This document shows, piece after piece, positions 50,338-58,259 of a stretch of DNA of 64,000 nucleotides; positions within the stretch are counted from its first letter, which is position 1; each line of letters begins with the position of its first letter. This DNA comes from Aestuariibius insulae. Lineage in GTDB: Bacteria > Pseudomonadota > Alphaproteobacteria > Rhodobacterales > Rhodobacteraceae. Below the pieces are notes generated by a model, which saw only the letters and a list, made by a program, of their open reading frames with translations, was not told the origin of the DNA and made no database searches. The stretch covers positions 868,001-932,000 of the forward strand of contig NZ_JBFONW020000001.1 of NCBI RefSeq assembly GCF_040783535.2, in the 5' to 3' direction. The position numbers were made by a program, and so were the translations under genes.

Positions 50338-50726
50338 TCCAAGCTCTGCGCCGTCTCGTCGCGCAGGTCCTTGAGCTCGGTCATCGTCTCCTCAAGCTGA
50401 ACCTTCTGCTCGGCCAGTTCACTGAGCTGCCGGTCTGCCAGCTCGATGAAGGCTCGCATTTGCTTGTCTGTGCCTTCCTTTTCATAGATCAACAGCCACT
50501 GCCGGATATCTTCCAGCGAAAATCCCCATCGTCGTCCGCGCAGGATCAGAGTCATTCGCGCCAGCTCCCGGGGGCCGTAGTAACGCGATCGGCCCTCCCG
50601 CTCCGGCGACAGCAACTCGATATACTCGTAGTAGCGAAGTGTGCGCGGCGTCACGTCGAACCGCGCGCACATCTCCTTAAATGTCAGACGCGGCTCGGGG
50701 CCGCCGATCTCTTCTGCGTTGGCCAT
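50334..50726 (-). CDS. MerR family transcriptional regulator (second paralogue)
   Basis: 130-aa MerR-like regulator. The HTH region LTFKEMCARFDVTPRTLRYYEYIELLSPEREGRSRYYGPRELARMTLILRGRRWGFSLEDIRQWLLIYE is closely similar to that of the regulator at 49277 (shared FDVTPRTLR, LILRG and WGFSLE/FGFSLE). A coiled-coil tail (residues 75-130) follows and no metal ligands are seen. It is coupled to the secreted protein gene. The pair of MerR genes within 1.1 kb suggests a local duplication. Confidence 0.85.
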   Translation of the reverse strand: MANAEEIGGPEPRLTFKEMCARFDVTPRTLRYYEYIELLSPEREGRSRYYGPRELARMTLILRGRRWGFSLEDIRQWLLIYEKEGTDKQMRAFIELADRQLSELAEQKVQLEETMTELKDLRDETAQSLE

Positions 50727-50858
50727 CTCACGTGCTCCCTTTGCCTATGCTAGTGCCATCGGGCTCGTCGGACAATCTGCAAGGCACAATCAGAGTGTTT
50801 GACCTTGAAGCCGGAGCCGCCCACCGCCACAACGTGAAACAGCAAGAAGGGGTCCCAA

Positions 50859-51281
50859 ATGACCGATGTGGCCAAACTCGCGCGCCAGTTCATCGAAGCT
50901 ATCCCCCATGCACGGGCGTTGGGTATGACGCTAACCGAGATCGAAGAAGGCCGCGCGACTATCGCAATGGCCTATGACGACCGCCTTGTCGGCGATCCAG
51001 AAACCGGCGTCATCCATGGCGGAGCCGTCTCGGCGCTGATGGATACCTGCGGCGGCGCTGCCGTGATGTGCCACCCCTCGCAGCCCATCGGAACGGCGAC
51101 CATCGATCTGCGGATCGATTACATGCGCGCGGCGACGCCCGGCCAGACGATCACCGCGCGCGCCGAATGCTATCACGTCACCCGCTCGGTCGCCTTCGTG
51201 CGCGCCACCGCCACCGACGAGGACACGGACCGCCCCGTCGCCGCCGCGACCGGCGCTTTCACGATCGAGCGTGCGCTATGA
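50859..51281 (+). CDS. PaaI family thioesterase (first of a pair)
   Basis: 140-aa hotdog-fold protein. The signature RLVGDPETGVIHGGAVSALMDTCGGAAVM (about residues 44-72) contains the HGG and D that mark PaaI/YdiI-type acyl-CoA thioesterases; TIDLRIDYMRAATPGQTITARAECYHVTRSVAFVRATA forms the long beta-strand. It overlaps the next gene by 4 bp (ATGA). Substrate unknown; phenylacetyl-CoA derivatives or detoxification of acyl-CoAs are plausible in this neighbourhood. Confidence 0.9.
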   Translation: MTDVAKLARQFIEAIPHARALGMTLTEIEEGRATIAMAYDDRLVGDPETGVIHGGAVSALMDTCGGAAVMCHPSQPIGTATIDLRIDYMRAATPGQTITARAECYHVTRSVAFVRATATDEDTDRPVAAATGAFTIERAL

Positions 51282-51823
51282 AGCGCCCCGATCCCGTCCA
51301 GCAGGTCAAACAGCGCCGCGACGCCGCCCTCGAGGCGCTGGTCGGCGGCGTGCCTTATATCCAGTTCCTTGGCATCACCTTTGACCGCCGCGGCGACGAG
51401 CTGACTGCGATCCTGCCTTTCGACGACAAGCTCATCGGCAACCCGATCCTGCCCGCGCTCCATGGCGGGGTGACGGCGGCCTTTCTCGAGACGACCGCGA
51501 TCATCGAACTGAGCTGGGCCATGCTGTGGGAAGATATCGAGGCCGGCCGGATCGATGCCGATGCCACGCGCCTGCCGCGCCTGCCCAAGACCATCGACTT
51601 TACCGTCGATTATCTCCGCTCCGGTCTGCCGCGCGACGCCTATGCCCGCGCCCGCGTCAACCGCTCGGGCCGCCGCTATGCGTCGGTTCATGTCGAAGCG
51701 TGGCAGGACAACCGCTCCCGTCTCTTTGCGCAGGCCACGGGGCATTTCCTGATGCCCTCCTCTCCAGACGAGGCCCCGCAGCACGTCCGTGCGCCCGACC
51801 ACACAAATGGCAGAGAGAGCTGA
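51278..51823 (+). CDS. PaaI family thioesterase (second of a pair)
   Basis: 181-aa hotdog-fold protein. FDDKLIGNPILPALHGGVTAAFLETTAIIELSW has the HGG and the acidic residue E in place of the usual D, and KTIDFTVDYLRSGLPRDAYARARVNRSGRRYASVHVEAW is the beta-sheet core. It overlaps the preceding thioesterase by 4 bp and the MATE gene by 17 bp. Sequence identity between the two thioesterases is limited, so they may act as a heteromer or on different substrates (inference). Confidence 0.88.
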   Translation: MKRPDPVQQVKQRRDAALEALVGGVPYIQFLGITFDRRGDELTAILPFDDKLIGNPILPALHGGVTAAFLETTAIIELSWAMLWEDIEAGRIDADATRLPRLPKTIDFTVDYLRSGLPRDAYARARVNRSGRRYASVHVEAWQDNRSRLFAQATGHFLMPSSPDEAPQHVRAPDHTNGRES

Positions 51824-53129
51824 ACCCACCCCGATCACCAACCGGCGCGTCCTGAAGGTCGCCGGTCCCATCGTGCTGTCCAACGCCACGGTCCCGATCC
51901 TTGGGCTCGTCGATACAGGCGTCGTCGGTCAGATGGGCGAGGCGGCCCCCATTGCCGCGGTTGGTGTCGGCGCCGCGATGATTACTGCGATCTACTGGAT
52001 CTTCGGCTTCCTGCGCATGGGCACTACTGGCCTTGTTGGACAAGCCATTGGCGCGGAAAACCGCGACGAGGTCTCGCTGCTGCTCACCCGCGCGCTCTTG
52101 ATCGGGGCTGCGGCAGGCATCGCGCTGATCGTTTTGCAATGGCCGCTCTTTGCCGGCGCCATGGCGCTTTCGCCCTCCACGCCGCAAGTTGAGGCGCTGG
52201 CGCGTGATTACATGACGATCCGCATCTGGTCGGCCCCCGCCGCGATTTCGCTCTACGGGCTGACCGGCTGGCTCATCGCGCAGGAACGCACCCGCGCCGT
52301 CCTCGTCATCCAGCTCTGGATGAACGGCTTTAACATCGCGCTCAGCGTTCTTTTCGTGCTTGGTCTCGGCTGGGGCGTTCCGGGCGTCGCGGCGGCCACC
52401 TTCGTCGCCGAATGGACGGGGCTCGCTCTGGCGCTCTGGCTTGCACGGGACGCGTTCGCCCGACCGGTCTGGCGTGATCGGACCCGGATCCTCGAGCCCG
52501 ACAAGCTCAAGCGGATGGCTATCGTCAACACCGACATCATGATCCGCTCGGTCCTGCTGCAGGCGATCTTTCTCAGCTTCATGCTACTTGGCGGCTATTT
52601 TGGAGAGGTCCCGCAGGCCGCCAATCAGATCCTCGTTCAGTTCCTCTTCGTGACCGCCTACGCGATGGACGGCTTCGCCTTCGCCGCCGAAGCCATCGTC
52701 GCCCAAGCGATGGGGGCCAAACGCCCCAGAGCCGTCCGGCGCGGCTCTCTTCTGACCAGCTTCTGGGGACTGGCCATTTGCACGCTCCTCGCGATCCTCT
52801 TCTGGGCCGCCGGTCCCGCCATCATCGACCGCTTGACCACGGCCCCGGAGGTCCAGCAGGCCGCCCGGGCTTACCTGCCCTGGATGATCGCCGCCCCGAT
52901 CCTGGGGGTCGCCGCCTGGATGCTCGACGGGATTTTCATCGGGGCGACCCGTTCGCGGGACATGCGCAACATGATGATCCTCTCGGCGCTGGTCTATGCG
53001 GTCGCGCTCTGGCCGCTGATGCAGGCCTTCGCCAATCACGGTCTCTGGATCGCCCTCTTGCTCAGCTTTGTCGTCCGCGGCCTGACGCTCGGCGCGCGCT
53101 ATCCCGCCCTCGAGCGGGCCGCCGCGTAG
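51807..53129 (+). CDS. MATE family efflux transporter
   Basis: 440-aa inner-membrane exporter with about 12 transmembrane helices. The N-terminal VLKVAGPIVLSNATVPILGLVDTGVVGQMG and the FLRMGTTGLVGQAIGAENRDE loop are MATE/DinF-type motifs; the second half repeats the pattern (AYAMDGFAFAAEAIVAQAMGAKRPRAVRRGS). The ATG at 51807 is chosen over a GTG at 51789. It overlaps the thioesterase gene by 17 bp. Probably exports cationic drugs or metabolites by ion antiport. The stop falls next to the second palindrome array. Confidence 0.9.
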   Translation: MAERAEPTPITNRRVLKVAGPIVLSNATVPILGLVDTGVVGQMGEAAPIAAVGVGAAMITAIYWIFGFLRMGTTGLVGQAIGAENRDEVSLLLTRALLIGAAAGIALIVLQWPLFAGAMALSPSTPQVEALARDYMTIRIWSAPAAISLYGLTGWLIAQERTRAVLVIQLWMNGFNIALSVLFVLGLGWGVPGVAAATFVAEWTGLALALWLARDAFARPVWRDRTRILEPDKLKRMAIVNTDIMIRSVLLQAIFLSFMLLGGYFGEVPQAANQILVQFLFVTAYAMDGFAFAAEAIVAQAMGAKRPRAVRRGSLLTSFWGLAICTLLAILFWAAGPAIIDRLTTAPEVQQAARAYLPWMIAAPILGVAAWMLDGIFIGATRSRDMRNMMILSALVYAVALWPLMQAFANHGLWIALLLSFVVRGLTLGARYPALERAAA

Positions 53130-53205
53130 CACAATTTTCTAGAAAATTGTGCAGCCCAAAATCTTCGAGAAGATTTTGCAAACAAGATCCTTCTAGAAGG
53201 ATCTT
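53129..53205. repeat. Second array of three consecutive AT-rich palindromes
   Basis: Three palindromes in 77 bp: 53129-53152 (arms GCACAATTTTCT/AGAAAATTGTGC), 53157-53178 (arms CAAAATCTTC/GAAGATTTTG, centre GA) and 53184-53205 (arms AAGATCCTTCT/AGAAGGATCTT). The middle one has the same arms as the middle palindrome of the array at 13541-13617. The MATE stop codon touches the first, and the arsC stop lies within the third. Spacing (77 bp total) equals that of the other array. Confidence 0.88.
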
Positions 53206-53546
53206 TCCCCCAGCAGATCCAGTACCGCCTCGGGCGGGCGTCCGATCACAGCCTTGCCGCCGGAAAAGATGACGGGCCGCTCGATCAGAGCCGGATGGGC
53301 CGCCATCGCCGAGAGCAGCGCCTCTTCATCGCCATCGGCCAGATCCAGATCCCGAAAGAGCGGCTCACCCGTCCGGATCATCTCGATCGCATGAACCCCC
53401 AGCGCCTCCCGTGCCTGCCGCAGCTCCTCTACCGTTGGCGGCTGGCGCAGATAAAGCCGAACCTGCGGATGCGCCCCGGCCTCCTGGAGCAGTTCCAGCG
53501 CTCGCACCGATTTCGAGCAATCGGGATTGTGCCAGATCAAGGTCAT
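53193..53546 (-). CDS. arsC: Arsenate reductase (ArsC/Spx family)
   Basis: 117-aa thioredoxin-fold protein starting MTLIWHNPDCSKS, with the redox-active Cys10 in the CSKS context. The RPVIFSGGKAVIGRPPE segment is the ArsC C-terminal motif carrying the conserved R residues. It could also be a YffB-like ArsC paralogue. The start ATG at 53546 overlaps the pyrD stop by 4 bp, coupling it to pyrD. The stop lies inside the palindrome array. Confidence 0.88.
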   Translation of the reverse strand: MTLIWHNPDCSKSVRALELLQEAGAHPQVRLYLRQPPTVEELRQAREALGVHAIEMIRTGEPLFRDLDLADGDEEALLSAMAAHPALIERPVIFSGGKAVIGRPPEAVLDLLGERSF

Positions 53547-54595
53547 GTCCAAAGCGCCGTCTCCGTTCCGGTCGCCTCGCTAACGCACCCGTAGCCGTCC
53601 CGTTCCAAAAGTAGATCGAGATCACACGCGATCCGTCTGGCAAGCCCCAGTCCGCCATAAACAAGCCCGGTATAAAGCTGCACCGCCGAGGCGCCCGCCT
53701 TAATTTTCGAGTAGGCCTGCTCTCCCGAGGCGACGCCTCCGACCCCGATCAGCGGCAGCGACGTCCGGCGCGCCAGCCCGGCCAGCACCCGCGTCGACTT
53801 CTCGAACAGCGGCTGTCCTGACAGCCCGCCCGCCTCGCCACGATGCGCGCTCTGAAGCCCCTCCCGGTCCAGCGTCGTGTTGGTCGCCACGATCCCATCG
53901 ATTCCGGCCGCCTCCGCCACGCCCGCCACATCGTCCAGAGCGCTCTCGTCCAGATCCGGCGCGATCTTCAGGAACACCGCCGCAGGCCGCTCCAGCGCGC
54001 GGTTCGCCTCGACCACCCGGGCCAGAAGCGCAGCCAGCGCCTCCGCGCCTTGCAGATCCCGCAGCCGTTCGGTGTTGGGCGAGGAGACATTCACCGTCAC
54101 GAAATCGCACAAGCCCCCGCACCGCTCTAGGACCGCCGCGAAATCGCCTGCCCGATCCGCGCTCTCCTTATTGGCCCCGAGGTTCAGACCTAGCGGCACC
54201 GCGCAGGGCTGCGCCGCCAGACGGCGCGCGATCACATCGGTTCCGTCATTGTTGAACCCGAACCGATTGATCACGCCCGCATCCTCGGTCAGCCGGAACA
54301 GCCGCGGGCCGGGGTTGCCCGGCTGGAGCAGGGGGGTCGCGGCGCCCACCTCGATGAACCCGAACCCCGCCCGACCGAGCGGCCCGACGGCCTCCGCATT
54401 CTTGTCGAACCCCGCCGCCAACCCTACCGGGTTGGGCAGCGCCATCCCCACCAGATCGACCGCCAATCGCCCGCTCGTCACCGGACCCGGACGCGGCACG
54501 ATCCCGCTGCGCAAGGCCCGCAGCGCCAGCCCATGCGCCCGCTCGGGATCCAGCCAGTGAAGCGCGGCCAAAGCCGCCCGCTCCAGCACGCTCAT
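53543..54595 (-). CDS. pyrD: Dihydroorotate dehydrogenase (quinone), class 2
   Basis: 350-aa membrane-associated flavoprotein oxidising dihydroorotate to orotate with ubiquinone. Motifs: AGFDKNAEAVGPLGRAGFGFIEVGAATPLLQPGNPGPRLFRL near residues 60-105, the class 2 catalytic Ser in NVSSPNTERLRDLQG, KIAPDLDESALDDVAG, and ATNTTLDREGLQ with the GLSGQPLFEKSTR hinge. The start MSVLERAALAALHWLDPERAHGLALRAL forms the N-terminal quinone-binding helices. It overlaps DUF952 and arsC genes by 4 bp each. Confidence 0.95.
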   Translation of the reverse strand: MSVLERAALAALHWLDPERAHGLALRALRSGIVPRPGPVTSGRLAVDLVGMALPNPVGLAAGFDKNAEAVGPLGRAGFGFIEVGAATPLLQPGNPGPRLFRLTEDAGVINRFGFNNDGTDVIARRLAAQPCAVPLGLNLGANKESADRAGDFAAVLERCGGLCDFVTVNVSSPNTERLRDLQGAEALAALLARVVEANRALERPAAVFLKIAPDLDESALDDVAGVAEAAGIDGIVATNTTLDREGLQSAHRGEAGGLSGQPLFEKSTRVLAGLARRTSLPLIGVGGVASGEQAYSKIKAGASAVQLYTGLVYGGLGLARRIACDLDLLLERDGYGCVSEATGTETALWT

Positions 54596-54930
54596 TCCAC
54601 CCGGTCCGGCAGCACATGCTGCCCGCCCGCCATAACCAGCCCCTCTTGCCAGCGCACCTCCTTCAACCGCAGCGCCCGATATAAATGCGGAAACAAGGCG
54701 CCGCCCCGCGACGGCTCCCATTTCAGATCAGCGCCCAGATCGTCCGTATGGCACGCGCAGATCACCAGATCCGCCGCCCCCGCGAAATGTTTGGCCAGCG
54801 TCTCGGCCACCTGATCGGCGGTCGAGAAATGGATGAACCCGTCCGCCAGATCGACCGGAGCGCCCGCAATCTGCCCGGTCGAGGCAAGATCCGCCCATTC
54901 TTCAGCCCGAAGTACCTTGTAAATCAGCAT
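54592..54930 (-). CDS. DUF952 family protein
   Basis: 112-aa protein of the DUF952 family. MLIYKVLRAEEWADLASTGQIAGAPVDLADGFIHFSTADQVAETLAKHF contains the family HFST motif, and LKWEPSRGGALFPHLYRALRLKEV the conserved E/FPHLYR segment. As I recall, this family belongs to the ADP-ribosyl transferase-like fold clan, but a catalytic role is not established. The stop overlaps the pyrD start by 4 bp. GGGAGGGG lies upstream of the ATG. It is the first gene of the DUF952-pyrD-arsC run. Confidence 0.88.
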   Translation of the reverse strand: MLIYKVLRAEEWADLASTGQIAGAPVDLADGFIHFSTADQVAETLAKHFAGAADLVICACHTDDLGADLKWEPSRGGALFPHLYRALRLKEVRWQEGLVMAGGQHVLPDRVE

Positions 54931-55052
54931 ATCCCCTCCCTGCCGCGCGCCTGCCCAGGGGTCAACCGCCAAACCCCTTCGCAAACCGGCAACAATGGTG
55001 TCATCATCGTTCCGTCTCCCAGGGGGGATGATTCAACAGGAGAGTAAAAAGA

Positions 55053-56618
55053 ATGACCCGTTTCCTTGCAGCCACCGCGACCCTCGCGCTTACCGCAGGC
55101 GCCGCGTCCGCTGATTACACGTTACACATCGTCCATATCAACGACCTGCACAGCCGGATCGAGCCGATCAACCGCTTCGATTCCACCTGTTCTGCCGAGG
55201 ATAACGAGGCAGGCGAATGCTTTGGCGGGATCGCGCGGGTCGAGACCATGATCGAACAGCTGCGCGAAGAGCTGTCGGGCGAGAACATCGTCGTTCTGGA
55301 TGCGGGCGACCAGTATCAGGGCTCGCTCTTTTACACGACCTACAAGGGCGATGTGGCGATTGAGATGATGAATCTCATCGGCTTCGATGCGATGGCGGTC
55401 GGCAACCACGAATTTGACGATGGCAATGAAGGTCTGCTGAAGCTGACCGAAGGGGTCGAGTTCCCAATCCTCGGCGGCAACCTGGATCTTAGCCAATCGG
55501 ACAGTCTGCAAGGTCAGGTCGAAGATCACACGATCCTCGAAATCGGCGGCGAGCGGATCGGCATTGTCTCGGCCCTGGCCACTGACACGGTCGAGACCTC
55601 TTCTCCGGGAGAAGATGTGGTCTTCCAAGACGAGATCGACGCGCTGGCTGCGGATGTGCAATCGCTTGAAGAGCAGGGGGTAACCAAGATCATTGCATTG
55701 ACCCATGTTGGCGCGACCAAGGATATGGAGATCGCCGAGGCGGTTGACGGGGTCGACGTAATGGTCGGCGGTCACTCGCACACGCTCTTTTCGAATACCG
55801 AAGAGGGCGCAATGGCCTATCCGACCATGGTTGGCGACACGCCCGTTGTACAGGCCTATGCCTATTCCAAATATGTCGGCCATCTGACTGTCACCTTCGA
55901 CGATGAGGGCAATGTCCTCGACGCGACGGGCGACACGATCCTTCTTGATGCATCAGTTGAAGAAGACGAAGCGATCGTTGCCCGTATCGCGGAACTCGGC
56001 GCTCCGATCGAGGAAATGAAGACTCGCGTCGTAGCCGAAACTTCCGAGGCGATCGAAGGGGATCGGACGGTCTGCCGCGTGCAAGAATGCCCTATGGGTA
56101 CACTCGTTGCCGATGCTATGCTCGACCGTGTGGCCGATCAGGGCGTCGTTGCCGCAATCCAGAACGGCGGTGGTTTGCGCGCCTCGATCGATGCGGGCGA
56201 GATTACCATGGGCGAGGTGCTGACGGTTCTGCCTTTCCAGAACACCCTGGCCACCTTCGAAGTGACGGGCGAGGACATCCTTGCCGCCCTCGAAAACGGC
56301 GTCGGCCAGGTCGAAGAGGGGGCGGGTCGCTTTCCTCAGGTCGCGGGGATGACCTTCACTGCCGATCTATCGCAGGAGCCAGGCAGCCGTGTGTCCGACG
56401 TCATGATAGCTGGAGAACCGCTCGATCCTGAGCAAAGCTACCTTCTGGTCTCCAACAACTACGTCCGCAATGGAGGGGACGGGTATTCGATGTTCGAAAC
56501 GGCCGCAAACGCTTATGATTTCGGGCCCGATCTTGCCGATGTAACGGCAGAGTACCTTGCGGCAAGCGGCCCATTTACACCCTACACTGACGGTCGCATC
56601 ACGATCGTGGGTCAGTAA
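55053..56618 (+). CDS. Bifunctional metallophosphatase / 5'-nucleotidase (UshA-like)
   Basis: 521-aa exported enzyme hydrolysing nucleotides or UDP-sugars in the periplasm. Signal peptide is residues 1-20 (MTRFLAATATLALTAGAASA). The calcineurin-like domain (22-290) has LHIVHINDLHSRIEPINR, VVLDAGDQYQGS, AMAVGNHEFDDGNEG and DVMVGGHSHTLF. The nucleotidase C-terminal domain (about 325-490) has MGTLVADAMLDRVADQGVVAAIQNGGGLRASIDAGEIT. The cytosine-rich N-terminal Cys pair suggests a disulfide. Salvage of the released nucleosides would connect to the cdd-upp operon. Confidence 0.92.
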   Translation: MTRFLAATATLALTAGAASADYTLHIVHINDLHSRIEPINRFDSTCSAEDNEAGECFGGIARVETMIEQLREELSGENIVVLDAGDQYQGSLFYTTYKGDVAIEMMNLIGFDAMAVGNHEFDDGNEGLLKLTEGVEFPILGGNLDLSQSDSLQGQVEDHTILEIGGERIGIVSALATDTVETSSPGEDVVFQDEIDALAADVQSLEEQGVTKIIALTHVGATKDMEIAEAVDGVDVMVGGHSHTLFSNTEEGAMAYPTMVGDTPVVQAYAYSKYVGHLTVTFDDEGNVLDATGDTILLDASVEEDEAIVARIAELGAPIEEMKTRVVAETSEAIEGDRTVCRVQECPMGTLVADAMLDRVADQGVVAAIQNGGGLRASIDAGEITMGEVLTVLPFQNTLATFEVTGEDILAALENGVGQVEEGAGRFPQVAGMTFTADLSQEPGSRVSDVMIAGEPLDPEQSYLLVSNNYVRNGGDGYSMFETAANAYDFGPDLADVTAEYLAASGPFTPYTDGRITIVGQ

Positions 56619-56640
56619 CCGCTTAGGTCAAAATCCAAAC

Positions 56641-56672
56641 GGCAGGGACCAGCGTAAGACTGGTCCCTGCCT
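56641..56672. terminator. Bidirectional terminator between the 5'-nucleotidase and PAS genes
   Basis: Arms GGCAGGGACCAG and CTGGTCCCTGCC form a perfect 12-bp stem with a 7-base loop, between two convergent stops. The plus side runs into TTCGC and the minus side into GTTTGGATTTTG, so termination is likely in both directions. Confidence 0.8.
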
Positions 56673-56685
56673 TCGCACAGAGCAG

Positions 56686-57159
56686 CTAGGCGACACGCTG
56701 CATCGCGTAGAGACGACCTATCCTAAGCGATCGCGCGACATGGGCCTGAGGACGGTCCCCGCGCCGCCAAGCTTCTGTCGCATCGCTCATTGTCACGAAG
56801 ATCAAACCGTCCCGAGCGGTTATCTCCATATCCAGGATCACCCCGTCCCCCGGGCCTGCCCTGCATCCTGCTGTAAGGTCGGCCTTTCCGCACATCGCAG
56901 CGTCGCGGACCGATTGGTCAATTATCTCCTCGATTTCAGAGGGCCAGAGCTGGCTCCACAGAAGTCCTGTAACGTGATCGGGCGATGTGGTTTCCGTTTT
57001 CTCCGCGGCGCGCTGGTTCATCGCGCTGATTCTTCCATCTTTATCCAAAAGCACGGCCGGATAGGTCATGGCCCGGATCAACGCAGCTGCGCAGGGTTTA
57101 TCCAATGATCTGAATTCGGCCGATTGGCCGGTCTGCGTTAATCGTCTATCTAAAAGCAC
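56686..57159 (-). CDS. Stand-alone PAS-domain protein (first of a pair)
   Basis: 157-aa protein that is essentially one PAS_4-like domain. ALIRAMTYPAVLLDKDGRISAMNQRAAEKTE is the start of the fold, GLLWSQLWPSEIEEIIDQSVRDA the middle, and DLTAGCRAGPGDGVILDMEITARDGLIFVTMSD the last strands. The gene starts with GTG at 57159 behind AAGGGGA. No output domain, transmembrane segment or kinase is present. It is paralogous to the PAS protein at 57500. Confidence 0.8.
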   Translation of the reverse strand: MLLDRRLTQTGQSAEFRSLDKPCAAALIRAMTYPAVLLDKDGRISAMNQRAAEKTETTSPDHVTGLLWSQLWPSEIEEIIDQSVRDAAMCGKADLTAGCRAGPGDGVILDMEITARDGLIFVTMSDATEAWRRGDRPQAHVARSLRIGRLYAMQRVA

Positions 57160-57499
57160 TAAACTGTCCCCTTACCGTATGTGCGCTACCCTCGTTTTTG
57201 TACGAAAATCCAAACGTTCGGTTAACGGGCCGGTAACTCTAGGAGCTTTCGTTAAAATAGTTGTGTTTTCCGTCGTTTCATCCAGGGCGGGCAACCGATC
57301 TCTAGGTTTGATAAAACGATGGAGCGGTAGTCCCAGATGTGCCTGAGCTGACTTGAGAAAGATTGAGGTTTATCCTATGGCGCGTGCCTTTCTTGAAAGA
57401 GCTGGCTTTATACTTACGCAGGACCTGAAGACCAAATTTGCACAAACAAAAGCCGCCGACCTAGATGGACCGGCGGCTTACGTTGGAAATCAGAACAGT
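57160..57499. other. AT-richer gap between the two PAS genes
   Basis: 340 bases of intermediate to low GC. They hold the terminator of the upstream PAS gene (57443-57479) and presumably the promoter of the gene at 57159. No gene is convincing: the open frames here overlap the terminator and the coding end of the neighbouring gene. Confidence 0.5.
57443..57479 (-). terminator. Terminator of the second PAS gene
   Basis: On the minus strand AAGCCGCCG and CGGCGGCTT form a 9-bp stem with a 12-base loop, followed by TTGTTTG. It lies 21 bp beyond the PAS gene stop. Confidence 0.75.
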
Positions 57500-57991
57500 T
57501 CAGGTTGGAAGATGCGCTATGGATGGAGCGATGATTGCATCCGGCCACTTTCCAGCCTGCCATCCGATAGTGATATCACGGGAAACCGATAGGATCCGGT
57601 CCGAAGGACCTGTTCCTGTGATATGGATCGGGCTCGTGAAGACCTGCCAGACCTTCAGGCGTCCTCGTCCGGTCGGGCAGCCCGCCACGATCTCCCCACG
57701 CTGTCCGCCGCGAGCGATGTCAACAAGTTGCTCGATCTCGCCTGCTAGTTCTTTGGGCCAAAGCGCAGACCAAAGCTGTCCGCGCACCACTTCATAGTTA
57801 CTAATCTCCATCGCGCACTGACCGTTCTCACTCATGAAGATAAGCACGCCCTCCTGATCCAGGACTTTTATGCAGTCCCTACTCGATTTGATCAGGGAGA
57901 CCGCCAGCTGATCCACATTTCCGATCGCGTCTTCTAGTTCATCCACCTCGGTCCGTGCCGGGATGAATCTGTCCTTCCCGTCAATAATCAT
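57500..57991 (-). CDS. Stand-alone PAS-domain protein (second of a pair)
   Basis: 163-aa protein with a single PAS_4-like domain. QLAVSLIKSSRDCIKVLDQEGVLIFMSENGQCAMEI opens it, QLWSALWPKELAGEIEQLVDIARGGQRGEIVAGCPTGRGRLKVWQVFTSPI gives the characteristic WP...G...W core and ILSVSRDIT closes it. Only about 25 residues follow, so no output domain exists. It shares the LWSxLWPxE and GCxxGxG features with the other PAS protein. The ATG at 57991 has AGAGAGGA upstream. It may be a sensory subunit acting in trans. Confidence 0.82.
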   Translation of the reverse strand: MIIDGKDRFIPARTEVDELEDAIGNVDQLAVSLIKSSRDCIKVLDQEGVLIFMSENGQCAMEISNYEVVRGQLWSALWPKELAGEIEQLVDIARGGQRGEIVAGCPTGRGRLKVWQVFTSPIHITGTGPSDRILSVSRDITIGWQAGKWPDAIIAPSIAHLPT

Positions 57992-58119
57992 TCGCTGCAA
58001 TCCTCTCTATAACCACCCGGCTATTGATATTGCATGAAAGTGCGAAGGAACTGTTAAGAAATGGAAGCGCCCAGCCTCTTGCACCTCCCCCTCGGACCGC
58101 CCTATACGAATGATGAGCG

Positions 58120-58193
58120 GCGGGTATGGTGAAATGGTATCACACGAGCCTTCCAAGCTCTTGGTGCGGGTTCGATTCCCGCTACCCGCTCCA
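58120..58193 (+). tRNA. tRNA-Gly, anticodon TCC
   Basis: Acceptor arms GCGGGTA (58120-58126) and TACCCGC pair perfectly; the T arm is GCGGG-TTCGATT-CCCGC; the anticodon loop CTTCCAA puts TCC at 58152-58154. The CCA end is encoded at 58191-58193. One pair at the top of the anticodon stem (C27-T43) is mismatched. It sits just upstream of the exporter gene. Confidence 0.97.
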
Positions 58194-58259
58194 AAGCGTC
58201 GCATGGTCCACGCGGTCCTGCCACCCTATCAGAGCCAGTGACTCGAAAGCCCGGAGCCC

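Noticed and set aside
57353..57592. 79-codon plus-strand frame between the PAS genes
   Set aside because: It runs across a strong terminator hairpin and the end of an opposing gene.
58120..58193. tRNA-Gly as an integration site
   Set aside because: No integrase and no duplicated 3' tRNA end is visible on either side within the window.
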